From Ktedonobacterales bacterium (lineage in GTDB: Bacteria; Chloroflexota; Ktedonobacteria; Ktedonobacterales; JACDGC01): 6,066 bases of DNA. The stretch lies in contig JACDGC010000261.1 of assembly GCA_013815535.1 (NCBI GenBank), forward strand, positions 1 to 6,066, given 5' to 3'. This document shows positions 1-5,225 of the stretch, piece after piece. The notes under the pieces are model-generated. The model made no database searches, was not told the DNA's origin, and saw only the letters and a program-made list of their open reading frames with translations. Within the stretch, counting starts at the first letter, position 1. Every line of letters begins with the position of its first letter. The translations under genes and the position numbers were made by a program.

Positions 1-178
1 GCCCGACGGCGGCTTCCGGCCAGCTGGGCCAGTGGGTCCTGTCGGTCCCAGCACCGAGCAGCCTGAGGCAGGCCCAGTGAACCCGCCCGCGCAGATGCCG
101 ACCCCGGCACCCGCGCCTGAACACACGACTCCTGCTCCGGCACCCGCCACTGAGCAGCGGACAGAGACAGCAGAATAG
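1..178 (+). CDS. rpsC: 30S ribosomal protein S3, C-terminal tail (partial, 5' end outside window)
   Basis: An open frame enters from the left edge (first full codon at base 2) and ends at the TAG at 176-178, giving 58 residues. It is low-complexity, rich in Pro, Ala, Thr and Glu, with stretches such as GPVGPVGPST and PAPAPEHTTPAPAPATEQ. No folded S3 domain is visible, so the assignment rests on position: rpsC lies directly upstream of rplP in nearly all bacterial S10/spc operons, and some S3 proteins carry disordered C-terminal extensions. S3 belongs to the head of the 30S subunit and lines the mRNA entry channel with S4 and S5. The 63-base gap to rplP carries the rplP ribosome binding site. 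The frame is well supported by an uninterrupted reading and a codon use matching its neighbours; the identity is inferred. Confidence 0.75.
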   Translation, partial: PDGGFRPAGPVGPVGPSTEQPEAGPVNPPAQMPTPAPAPEHTTPAPAPATEQRTETAE

Positions 179-241
179 GATAGCAGTGACGGGGGCAGGC
201 GCTACAGGCGAACCACCCCCGCCCCGCCGGAGGAATCAGAC

Positions 242-673
242 ATGTTGTTGCAGCCATCGCGAACGAAGTTTCGCAAGCAGCATCGCGGTCGCATGCGTGG
301 GCAAGCGACCCGTGGCAACACCATCGCATTCGGGGAATTCGCCTTGCAGGCGTTGGAACCATGCTGGATGGAAGCCAAGCAGATCGAGGCCGCGCGTCGC
401 GCCATCAACCACCACCTCAAGCGTGGTGGCAAGGTGTGGATTCGCGTCTTCCCCGACAAACCCGTCACCGCCAAGCCCGCCGAGACACGCATGGGCAGCG
501 GTAAAGGCGCACCAGACCATTGGGTGTGCGTCGTCAAACCAGGCCGCATCCTCTTCGAGATCGGCGGCGTCAGCGAAACACTGGCTCGCGAAGCCATGCA
601 TCTGGCCTCCTACAAGCTGCCAGTGCATACCAAGTTCCTTGTGAAGGGAGAAAGCGAAAGTGTCGAAGCCTAG
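242..673 (+). CDS. rplP: 50S ribosomal protein L16
   Basis: Encodes 143 residues, close to the usual 137-145 for L16. L16 is a late-assembling 50S protein that binds 23S rRNA near the A-site and helps organise tRNA positioning. Family motifs are clear: the basic N-terminus with RGRMRG (residues 15-20), the block FGEFALQALEP (30-40), QIEAARRAI (47-55), KRGGKVWIRVFPDKPVT (60-76), the RMGSGKG loop (83-89) and KPGRILFEIGGV (99-110). Arg83 lies where Escherichia coli L16 has the arginine that can be hydroxylated; whether it is modified here is unknown. The last 10 residues are a short Ser/Glu-rich end. The ATG is preceded by a strong GGAGGA at 229-234 with 7 bases of spacing, which fixes the start. 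Followed after 36 bases by rpmC. Confidence 0.98.
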   Translation: MLLQPSRTKFRKQHRGRMRGQATRGNTIAFGEFALQALEPCWMEAKQIEAARRAINHHLKRGGKVWIRVFPDKPVTAKPAETRMGSGKGAPDHWVCVVKPGRILFEIGGVSETLAREAMHLASYKLPVHTKFLVKGESESVEA

Positions 674-697
674 TGCCCTGTGCACCCGCGCTCCCTT

Positions 698-703
698 GGG
701 GGG
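698..703 (+). promoter_or_regulatory. Atypical ribosome binding site (all-G) for rpmC
   Basis: Six consecutive G residues lie 6 bases before the ATG at 710. This is not a standard AGGAGG, but it can still pair with the C-rich anti-Shine-Dalgarno through its G residues, and its position decides the 710 start over an upstream in-frame GTG at 680. The run could also pair with the CTCCC at 691-695, though the loop would be only 2-3 bases. Confidence 0.45.
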
Positions 704-709
704 CTCCCG

Positions 710-1039
710 ATGAAACTGACCACACAACGGCTGAGCGAACGTCGCCGCATGGTCCGCGAAATGTCCACCGCTGACGCATTGCAAGAGCTGGCCGACAAAC
801 GGCTGGAACTCTTCAATTTGCGCGTGGCGGCCACCCGCGGCGAACTGAAGAACCAGCGCGAATTCGCCAAGACGCGCAAAGACATCGCGCGCTTGCTCTT
901 CAAGCTGCATATGGAGGCGTTGCAACCCGAAGAACTCGAGTTCATCGACGCCGCCGATGAAGAAGCGGCTCTGCCCGCGAGCGATGAAGAACTGGCATTG
1001 CCCGCTGGTGATGATGAAGAAGAGGAGACGGCGAAATGA
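710..1039 (+). CDS. rpmC: 50S ribosomal protein L29 with long acidic C-terminal extension
   Basis: Encodes 109 residues; most bacterial L29 proteins have about 60-75. Residues 15-70 form the L29 two-helix core, including ELADKRLELFNLRVA (26-40), the GELKNQREF turn and KTRKDIARLL (54-63). L29 sits at the peptide tunnel exit of the 50S subunit next to L23. Residues 72-109 form an extra, strongly acidic tail containing imperfect nine-residue repeats of DEEAALPAS type. I chose ATG 710 because the protein then begins MKLTTQRLSE, matching the family, whereas the upstream GTG at 680 would add ten residues lacking L29 character and has no good ribosome binding site. The stop codon overlaps the rpsQ start (ATGA at 1036-1039), implying translational coupling. 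The core identity is secure; the role of the tail is unknown. Confidence 0.95.
   Translation: MKLTTQRLSERRRMVREMSTADALQELADKRLELFNLRVAATRGELKNQREFAKTRKDIARLLFKLHMEALQPEELEFIDAADEEAALPASDEELALPAGDDEEEETAK
956..1036 (+). repeat. 27-base imperfect tandem repeat in the rpmC tail
   Basis: GATGAAGAA occurs at 956-964 and again 27 bases later at 983-991. A third, diverged unit begins with GATGATGAAGAA at 1010. In protein terms the units are DEEAALPAS, DEELALPAG and DDEEEETAK (residues 83-109). The first two also share CTGCCCGC / TTGCCCGC in the same place. The pattern suggests that the acidic tail grew by duplication of a short in-frame unit. Confidence 0.7.
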
Positions 1040-1377
1040 CGACGCCTGAAGCCAAGAAGGCTCCGCATCGTGCCCAGACCAAAACGGGCAAGGTGATCAG
1101 CGACAAGATGCAGAAAACCATCGTCGTCGCTGTCGAGTCCTTCAAGCAGCACCCGCTGTATAAGAAGAATTATCGTTGGACGAAGCATTATAAAGCCCAT
1201 GACGAAGAGAACACTGCACGCATGGGCGACACGGTGATCATCCAAGAGACCCGCCCCCTCAGCAAAGAGAAGCGCTGGTTGCTGTTGGAGATCGTCAAGC
1301 GTGGCAGCGGTGCCCCAGCCGTGGATGATGTGGCGAAAGCCGACCTCGGCGGCGCGGACGAGAAGGAAGAGGCCTAA
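1036..1377 (+). CDS. rpsQ: 30S ribosomal protein S17
   Basis: Encodes 113 residues, longer than the usual 80-90. S17 is a primary 16S rRNA binding protein with an OB-type beta barrel, needed early in 30S assembly. Diagnostic motifs are GKVISDKMQKTIVVAVE (residues 18-34), HPLYKK (39-44), KAHDEENTARMGDTVII (53-69) and ETRPLSKEKRW (71-81). About 15 residues precede the core and are basic (KKAPHRAQTK). About 25 follow it, ending in an acidic stretch (GGADEKEEA). The ATG overlaps the rpmC stop by four bases and is served by GAGGAG within the rpmC 3' end, so its translation is probably coupled to L29. The stop is followed after only 3 bases by rplN. Confidence 0.97.
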   Translation: MTTPEAKKAPHRAQTKTGKVISDKMQKTIVVAVESFKQHPLYKKNYRWTKHYKAHDEENTARMGDTVIIQETRPLSKEKRWLLLEIVKRGSGAPAVDDVAKADLGGADEKEEA

Positions 1378-1380
1378 GCC

Positions 1381-1749
1381 ATGATTCAGCCCCAATCGCG
1401 TCTGCGTGTCGCCGATAACACCGGTGCCCGCGAGATTATGTGCATCCGCATCCTGGGTGGTGGCCGCAAGCGCTTTGCTGGCGTTGGCGACCTCATCAAG
1501 GCTTCCGTCAAGACGGCGCTGCCAACTGGTGCCGTGAAAAAAGGTGATGTGGTGACGGCGGTCATCGTCCGCACCGCGAAGGAATATCGCCGCGCAGATG
1601 GGTCATACATCCGCTTCGATGACAACGCAGCGGTGATCCTGAGTGCTGGCAACAATCCGCGTGGCACGCGCATCTTTGGCCCCGTTGCCCGCGAACTGCG
1701 CGACAAAGCGTTCATGAAGATCGTGTCGCTCGCGCCCGAGGTGCTGTAA
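1381..1749 (+). CDS. rplN: 50S ribosomal protein L14
   Basis: Encodes 122 residues, exactly the standard bacterial L14 length, with no additions. L14 binds 23S rRNA at the subunit interface and forms an intersubunit bridge with 16S rRNA; it is also the docking site for the silencing factor RsfS in bacteria that have it. Motifs include MIQPQSRLRVADNTGAR (residues 1-17), the IRILGGG block (23-29), GDVVTAVIVRTAKEYRR (55-71), FDDNAAVIL (78-86) and PRGTRIFGPVARELR (93-107). Purine-rich AAGGAAGAGG at 1363-1372, inside the end of rpsQ, serves as the ribosome binding site. In the classical layout this gene opens the spc block, but here no promoter-sized gap separates it from rpsQ (3 bases), so the S10 and spc blocks read as one transcript at this point. 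Confidence 0.99.
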   Translation: MIQPQSRLRVADNTGAREIMCIRILGGGRKRFAGVGDLIKASVKTALPTGAVKKGDVVTAVIVRTAKEYRRADGSYIRFDDNAAVILSAGNNPRGTRIFGPVARELRDKAFMKIVSLAPEVL

Positions 1750-1754
1750 ATTCC

Positions 1755-2141
1755 ATGAGAAAGATCAAAGCCAAGCCCCTGCACCTTTCGCATCTGAACG
1801 TGCACGCGGGCGACACCGTCAAAATCATTGCAGGCAAAGATCGCGGCCAGCAAGGGCGCGTCGAGCGCACTTTCCCCCGCCGCGAACTGGTGCTCGTCGA
1901 AGGCCACAACATCGCTAAGCGCCATGTGAAGCCCACGGGCGGTCGCCCTGGTGGCATCATCGAGAAAGCCATGCCGTTGCATGTCTCGAACGTCATGGTC
2001 ATTTGCACCAATTGTAGCAAGCCCACGCGCATCGCGCATGACCGCGTGCCACAAGGCGAAGATCAAAAGGTACGCACTCGCCGCATCTGCAAGAAGTGCA
2101 ACGAACCCATCGAAGAACATGCTTACACGGCGAAGGAGTAG
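1755..2141 (+). CDS. rplX: 50S ribosomal protein L24 with two CxxC pairs
   Basis: Encodes 128 residues; the common length is 100-115. L24 is an early assembly initiator of the 50S subunit, contacting the 5' domain of 23S rRNA. The N-terminal KOW domain is recognisable: HAGDTVKIIAGKDRGQQGRV (residues 17-36), then LVEGHNIAKRHVKP (47-60) and GGIIEKAMPLHVSNVM (66-81). The C-terminal part carries two cysteine pairs, C84-x-x-C87 (CTNC) and C112-x-x-C115 (CKKC), arranged as a zinc-ribbon-like site. Many bacterial L24 proteins keep comparable cysteines while others have lost them. Zinc binding is inferred, not shown. The first arginine (codon 2) is AGA, one of only two AGA/AGG codons in the window. 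GAGGTG at 1738-1743 in the end of rplN serves as the ribosome binding site, and the stop overlaps the rplE ribosome binding region. Confidence 0.97.
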   Translation: MRKIKAKPLHLSHLNVHAGDTVKIIAGKDRGQQGRVERTFPRRELVLVEGHNIAKRHVKPTGGRPGGIIEKAMPLHVSNVMVICTNCSKPTRIAHDRVPQGEDQKVRTRRICKKCNEPIEEHAYTAKE

Positions 2142-2147
2142 TGCCCC

Positions 2148-2693
2148 ATGGCAATGACACGGCTCCAAGAGCGCTATGCGAAAGAGATTGCCCCGGCGCT
2201 TAAGGAACAATTCAAATATTCCAGCGTAATGCAGGTGCCCCGACTGCACAAAGTGGTCATCAACATCGGCATGGGCGAAGCCATTCAAAATAAGAACACC
2301 CTCGTCAGCGCCCAGAGCGATCTGGTCGAGATCACCGGCCAGAAGCCGGTGGTGACGAAGGCCAAGCGCTCCGTCGCAGCCTTCAAGCTGCGCGAGGGCA
2401 TGGACATCGGCGTCATGGTGACGCTGCGTGGCGTGCGCATGTTCGACTTCATCGACAAGCTCATCAACATCGCGCTCCCGCGTGTGCGCGACTTCCAGGG
2501 CGTCTCAGGCGATGCCTTTGACGGACGTGGCAATTATTCGCTGGGCCTGAAAGAGCAGTTGATCTTCCCCGAGATCGACTACGACAAAATTGACAAGGTG
2601 CGCGGCATGGAAGTGACCATCGTCACCACCGCCCGCACGGACGAAGAGGGACGCCAACTGCTGCGGCAATTTGGCATGCCCTTCAAGAAGTAA
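2148..2693 (+). CDS. rplE: 50S ribosomal protein L5
   Basis: Encodes 181 residues, typical for bacterial L5 (about 179-187). L5 binds 5S rRNA together with L18 and forms part of the central protuberance, contacting P-site tRNA and the 30S head. Family features: RLQERYAKEIAPAL (5-18), VPRLHKVVINIGMGEA (30-45), TGQKPVVTKAKRSVAAFKLREG (63-84), GVMVTLRG (88-95), LPRVRDFQG (110-118) and the C-terminal FPEIDYDKIDKVRGM block (140-154). AAGGAG at 2133-2138, embedded in the rplX stop region, lies 9 bases before the ATG. A second ATG two codons later (2154) is possible but less well spaced. Six bases separate it from rplX, so the two are likely translated in series. Confidence 0.99.
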   Translation: MAMTRLQERYAKEIAPALKEQFKYSSVMQVPRLHKVVINIGMGEAIQNKNTLVSAQSDLVEITGQKPVVTKAKRSVAAFKLREGMDIGVMVTLRGVRMFDFIDKLINIALPRVRDFQGVSGDAFDGRGNYSLGLKEQLIFPEIDYDKIDKVRGMEVTIVTTARTDEEGRQLLRQFGMPFKK

Positions 2694-2705
2694 AAGGACG
2701 GCAGC

Positions 2706-2891
2706 ATGGCAAAACTTTCGATGATCGTCAAATCGCAGCGCAAGCCCAAGTTTGCGGTGCGCCAGCATAGTCGTTGCAGCATTTGCGGTCGCCCGCGCGG
2801 CTATATGCGCCAATTTGACCTGTGCCGCATCTGCTTCCGCGAACGCGCCCTGCGCGGCGAGTTGCCTGGCGTCACGAAATCAAGCTGGTAG
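2706..2891 (+). CDS. rpsN: 30S ribosomal protein S14, zinc-binding (type Z) form
   Basis: Encodes 61 residues, the standard size of the short S14 form; the cysteine-free form is about 90-100 residues. S14 is a late assembly protein of the 30S head, near S3 and S10. Two cysteine pairs, C24-x-x-C27 (CSIC) and C40-x-x-C43 (CRIC), are in the canonical spacing for a zinc finger, surrounded by the conserved GRPRGYMRQFDLCRICFRE region and the C-terminal GVTKSSW. AAAGGA at 2693-2698, which overlaps the rplE stop, is the ribosome binding site. The gene sits where S14 always sits in the spc block. Some bacteria keep a second, cysteine-free S14 elsewhere for zinc starvation; this window cannot tell whether that is so here. 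Confidence 0.99.
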   Translation: MAKLSMIVKSQRKPKFAVRQHSRCSICGRPRGYMRQFDLCRICFRERALRGELPGVTKSSW

Positions 2892-2914
2892 CGCTGTTGG
2901 AGGAATAGCACACG

Positions 2915-3310
2915 ATGAATATGACCGACCCTATCGCAGATATGTTGACGCGTATCCGCAATGCGGCACTTGCCCGCTTGCCGCGCGCCGCCATCCCTGC
3001 CTCGAATATGAAGCTCGCCATCGCGAAGATTCTGAAAGAGGAAGGGTACATCAAGGATTACGAGATGGTCAAGGATAGCGCCCAGGGGACGATTCGTGTC
3101 ACCCTGCGCTATGTGGAAAAAAAGCCCGTCTTGACCCAGTTGAAGCGTGTCAGCAAGCCCGGTCTGCGCGTCTATACGCGGCGCGACGACATCCCCCGCG
3201 TGCGCGGTGGCCTGGGCACTGCCATCATTTCCACCCCCAAGGGCCTGATGACGGGCCGCAAAGCCTATCAGTTGGGCATGGGTGGCGAGGTCGTCTGCTA
3301 CATCTGGTAG
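2915..3310 (+). CDS. rpsH: 30S ribosomal protein S8
   Basis: Encodes 131 residues, matching the usual 130-133. S8 binds the central domain of 16S rRNA early in 30S assembly, and in Escherichia coli it represses its own spc operon by binding the mRNA. The N-terminal TDPIADMLTRIRNA (residues 4-17), the KEEGYIKDYE segment (41-50), RVSKPGLRVY (78-87) and the signature GLGTAIISTPKGLMTGRKA (99-117) followed by GGEVVCYIW at the end are all present. A strong GGAGGA at 2899-2904 lies 10 bases before the ATG. I looked for a recognisable S8-binding stem near the rplX/rplE junction, the location of the E. coli operator, and saw none that I could support. Confidence 0.99.
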   Translation: MNMTDPIADMLTRIRNAALARLPRAAIPASNMKLAIAKILKEEGYIKDYEMVKDSAQGTIRVTLRYVEKKPVLTQLKRVSKPGLRVYTRRDDIPRVRGGLGTAIISTPKGLMTGRKAYQLGMGGEVVCYIW

Positions 3311-3365
3311 CGCCCTGACGCTGCCAGAGCCAACCAAGTAAGAACAGTCGGGAGAATACGCAATC

Positions 3366-3923
3366 ATGTCTCGCATCGGCAGAAAGCCCATTCCCGTCGC
3401 TAAAGGCGTGAAAGTCGAGATCACCCCGGAGAATATGATTACAGTGACGGGACCGAAGGGCACCCTTCAGCGCCAGTTCACGCCAGACCTGACCATCAAT
3501 CAGGATGACGGCAACTTGACGGTGACGCGCCCGGATGATACCCAAACGCACAAAGCGCTGCACGGCCTCTCGCGCACGCTGTTGTTCAACATGGTCACTG
3601 GCGTCAGCACCGGCTTCTCGAAAACACTCGAAATCAATGGCACCGGCTATCGCGTAGCGAAGGTGGGCGAGAATCTCGTCTTCCAGGTGGGCTACTCGCA
3701 CCCTGTGGAAGTTGATCCCCCTGCGGGCATCTCCTTCACGGTGGAGGGCACCACGAAATGCACCGTTAACGGCATTGACAAATATATGGTCGGCCAAGTG
3801 GCGGCGCAGATTCGCGACATCCGCAAGCCAGAACCCTATAAGGGCAAAGGCATCAAATACGCCAATGAGGTCATCCGCCGCAAGGCTGGTAAGGCCGGCA
3901 AGGTGGGCGGAAAGAAGAAGTAA
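3366..3923 (+). CDS. rplF: 50S ribosomal protein L6
   Basis: Encodes 185 residues, within the normal 175-185. L6 is built of two repeated domains and binds the sarcin-ricin region of 23S rRNA near the factor-binding site of the 50S subunit. Domain 1 shows MSRIGRKPIPVAKGVKVEI (1-19), TVTGPKGTLQRQF (26-38) and HKALHGLSRTLLFNMVTGV (62-80). Domain 2 shows EINGTGYRVAKVG (89-101), FQVGYSHPVEVDPPAGI (106-122) and the hallmark RKPEPYKGKGIKYANEVIRRKAGK (153-176), then a short lysine/glycine-rich end. GGGAGA at 3350-3355 is the ribosome binding site. The 55-base gap after rpsH is one of the larger gaps in the cluster but shows no clear promoter. Codon 6 is AGA, rare here. Three bases separate the stop from rplR. 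Confidence 0.99.
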   Translation: MSRIGRKPIPVAKGVKVEITPENMITVTGPKGTLQRQFTPDLTINQDDGNLTVTRPDDTQTHKALHGLSRTLLFNMVTGVSTGFSKTLEINGTGYRVAKVGENLVFQVGYSHPVEVDPPAGISFTVEGTTKCTVNGIDKYMVGQVAAQIRDIRKPEPYKGKGIKYANEVIRRKAGKAGKVGGKKK

Positions 3924-3926
3924 ATT

Positions 3927-4358
3927 ATGATCAAACAATTCAATTCCACCAAAGCACGTCAGCGCCGCCACCTGCGTGTGCGCAAACGTCTCAGCGGCAC
4001 GACTGCCCGCCCACGTCTGTCGATCTTTCGCAGCAGCAAGCACATCTATGCCCAGATCATCGACGACACCACGGGCCGCACATTGGTGACGGCCTCCTCG
4101 CTCGAGCCGGATCTGCGCAAGGCGGGCGCGAATGCTCAACCCACCCAGCGCGAAGAGGGCGTCGAGATTCCGCAAGGTATCGCGGGCATCGAGGCCAACC
4201 ACAAGGTCGCCCTGGCACGCGCCATCGGCAAGGCCCTGGCGGAGCGCGCCAAAGCGCACAACATCAGCCAGGTGGTCTTTGATCGCGGTGGCTACCAGTA
4301 TCATGGACGTGTGGCCGCCCTTGCGACGGGCGCGCGTGAGGGAGGGCTAGACTTCTAA
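3927..4358 (+). CDS. rplR: 50S ribosomal protein L18 with an internal insertion
   Basis: Encodes 143 residues; typical bacterial L18 has about 115-122. L18 binds 5S rRNA and, with L5, installs it in the central protuberance. The basic N-terminal arm KARQRRHLRVRKRLSGT (residues 9-25) is followed by RPRLSIFRSSKHIYAQIIDD (28-47), then the C-terminal VALARAIGKALAERAKAHNI and VVFDRGGYQYHGRVAALATGAREGGLDF (116-143), all standard. The excess length lies between them, roughly residues 66-90, a Gln/Glu/Gly/Ile segment (GANAQPTQREEGVEIPQGIA) where most bacterial L18 proteins have a short loop. The ribosome binding site is weak: only a purine-rich AAAGAAGAAG at the end of rplF, so coupling to L6 translation is likely. 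The stop TAA shares its last A with the rpsE start. Confidence 0.97.
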   Translation: MIKQFNSTKARQRRHLRVRKRLSGTTARPRLSIFRSSKHIYAQIIDDTTGRTLVTASSLEPDLRKAGANAQPTQREEGVEIPQGIAGIEANHKVALARAIGKALAERAKAHNISQVVFDRGGYQYHGRVAALATGAREGGLDF

Positions 4359-5164
4359 TGCCACGCATTGATGCCAAACAACTCAATCTCGAAGAAACGG
4401 TCGTCAAAGTCGACCGCGTCGCCAAAGTCGTCAAGGGCGGCAAACGCTTCAACTTCCGCGCGCTCGTGGTGGTGGGCGACCGCAATGGCCACGTCGGCAT
4501 GGGGCTGGGCAAGTCTGCCGAGGTGCCCGATGCCATCCGCAAGGCCACGGAAGATGCCCGCAAGCGCCTCATCAGCGTGCCCCTGTCGGGGACGACCATC
4601 CCCTACATGGTGCGCACGACCTTCTCAGCTTCGGAAGTGATGCTGAAGCCCGCCGCGCCAGGCACGGGCGTCATCGCTGGTGGCGCAGTGCGAGCGGTCG
4701 TCGAGGCCGCTGGCATCCGCGACATCCTGACGAAATCGTTCGGCCACAGCGAATTGAACACGGTGACGGCCACCATCGAGGCGTTGCGTGAACTGATAGC
4801 GCCAGATGTGCTGGCAGCACGCCGCAACCGTTCGTTGGCGGATGTCATCGGTCAAAAAGCCGCCACCCGCTATGCCGAGGTTTCGGCGCAAGCATTGGCC
4901 CCCACGCCAGAGCCGGAGCGCAACGAGCGCCCGCGCCGCGACCGTGGTGAGCGTGGCGGCAGTGGCGGTGGCGACCGCCGTGGTGGCAGCGGTGGCGGAC
5001 GCGGCGGCGATAATCGCGGTGGCAGTCGCCCCAGCACGGCAGGCCCAGTGGCCCGCCAGCAACCAGGGACGACCCCGCCCCCAGCGCCTGTGACGTTAGC
5101 CGCGCCCCCCAGTGAGCCGACTGTGGCCCCTGTGGCACCCACGCCGGAGCAATCCGAGCAATAG
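4358..5164 (+). CDS. rpsE: 30S ribosomal protein S5 with long Arg/Gly- and Pro-rich C-terminal tail
   Basis: Encodes 268 residues against the usual 160-180. S5 forms part of the mRNA entry channel with S3 and S4 and affects decoding accuracy. The core (residues 1-171) has the double-stranded-RNA-binding-like N-terminal domain with VVKVDRVAKVVKGGKRFNFRALVVVGD (15-41) and GHVGMGLGKSAEVPDAIRKA (44-63), then the second domain with AAPGTGVIAGGAVRAVVEAAGI (99-120) and TVTATIEAL (135-143). The family match then ends. Residues 189-224 are rich in Arg, Gly, Asp and Ser (for example RGERGGSGGGDRRGG); residues 225-268 are rich in Pro, Ala, Thr and Val and end in PEQSEQ. The tail is most likely disordered and may touch RNA; that is inference. 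GAGGGAGGG at 4338-4346 is a strong ribosome binding site, and the ATG overlaps the rplR stop by one base. Confidence 0.98.
   Translation: MPRIDAKQLNLEETVVKVDRVAKVVKGGKRFNFRALVVVGDRNGHVGMGLGKSAEVPDAIRKATEDARKRLISVPLSGTTIPYMVRTTFSASEVMLKPAAPGTGVIAGGAVRAVVEAAGIRDILTKSFGHSELNTVTATIEALRELIAPDVLAARRNRSLADVIGQKAATRYAEVSAQALAPTPEPERNERPRRDRGERGGSGGGDRRGGSGGGRGGDNRGGSRPSTAGPVARQQPGTTPPPAPVTLAAPPSEPTVAPVAPTPEQSEQ
4922..5035 (+). repeat. Gly/Arg-rich low-complexity repeat inside rpsE
   Basis: Imperfect units encoding RGGSGGG followed by D/R occur back to back (residues about 199-217: RGGSGGGDR, RGGSGGGRGG), flanked by related GERGG and DNRGGS. At DNA level the stretch is built from GGTGGC and GGCGGT triplet pairs. 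Such repeats arise by replication slippage, so the tail length may vary between close relatives. Confidence 0.6.
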
Positions 5165-5208
5165 ACCCAAAGGTCCGGTCCGCAATGCTAGCGCTCCAGG
5201 CCGAAACG

Positions 5209-5217
5209 TGATAAAAT
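5209..5217 (+). promoter_or_regulatory. Candidate extended -10 promoter element upstream of rpmD
   Basis: TGATAAAAT fits the extended -10 pattern (TG, one base, then a TATAAT-like hexamer TAAAAT at 5212-5217). It lies in the longest gap of the window, 69 bases before the rpmD start. No convincing -35 hexamer occurs at 16-18 bases upstream, where the sequence reads TAGCGC, which is acceptable for an extended -10 but weakens the call. If active it would give rpmD, rplO and secY a second transcription start. Confidence 0.35.
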
Positions 5218-5225
5218 AGCGGAAA

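Noticed and set aside
186..644. Forward open frame of 152 residues overlapping rplP in another frame
   Set aside because: Its translation is Arg/Ser/Pro-rich without motifs and the true rplP frame overlaps it throughout.
680..709. Earlier GTG start for rpmC
   Set aside because: It adds ten residues without L29 similarity and lacks a ribosome binding site; ATG 710 gives the family-typical MKLTTQ start.
2100..2150. S8 autoregulatory operator near the rplX/rplE junction, as in Escherichia coli
   Set aside because: I could not find a stem with the characteristic S8-binding bulged core here, so no call is made.
1386..2288. Antisense open frame of 300 residues opposite rplN and rplX
   Set aside because: A shadow of two certain genes on the other strand; no family resemblance and no credible ribosome binding site.
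3225..4304. Antisense open frame of 359 residues opposite rpsH, rplF and rplR
   Set aside because: It lies entirely opposite well-identified ribosomal genes, shows no recognisable domain, and arises from the GC-rich, CGC-heavy codon use of the + strand.
4922..5035. CRISPR-like or satellite array suggested by repeating GGTGGC units
   Set aside because: The units are very short, have no spacers and are in frame within rpsE, encoding an Arg/Gly tail.
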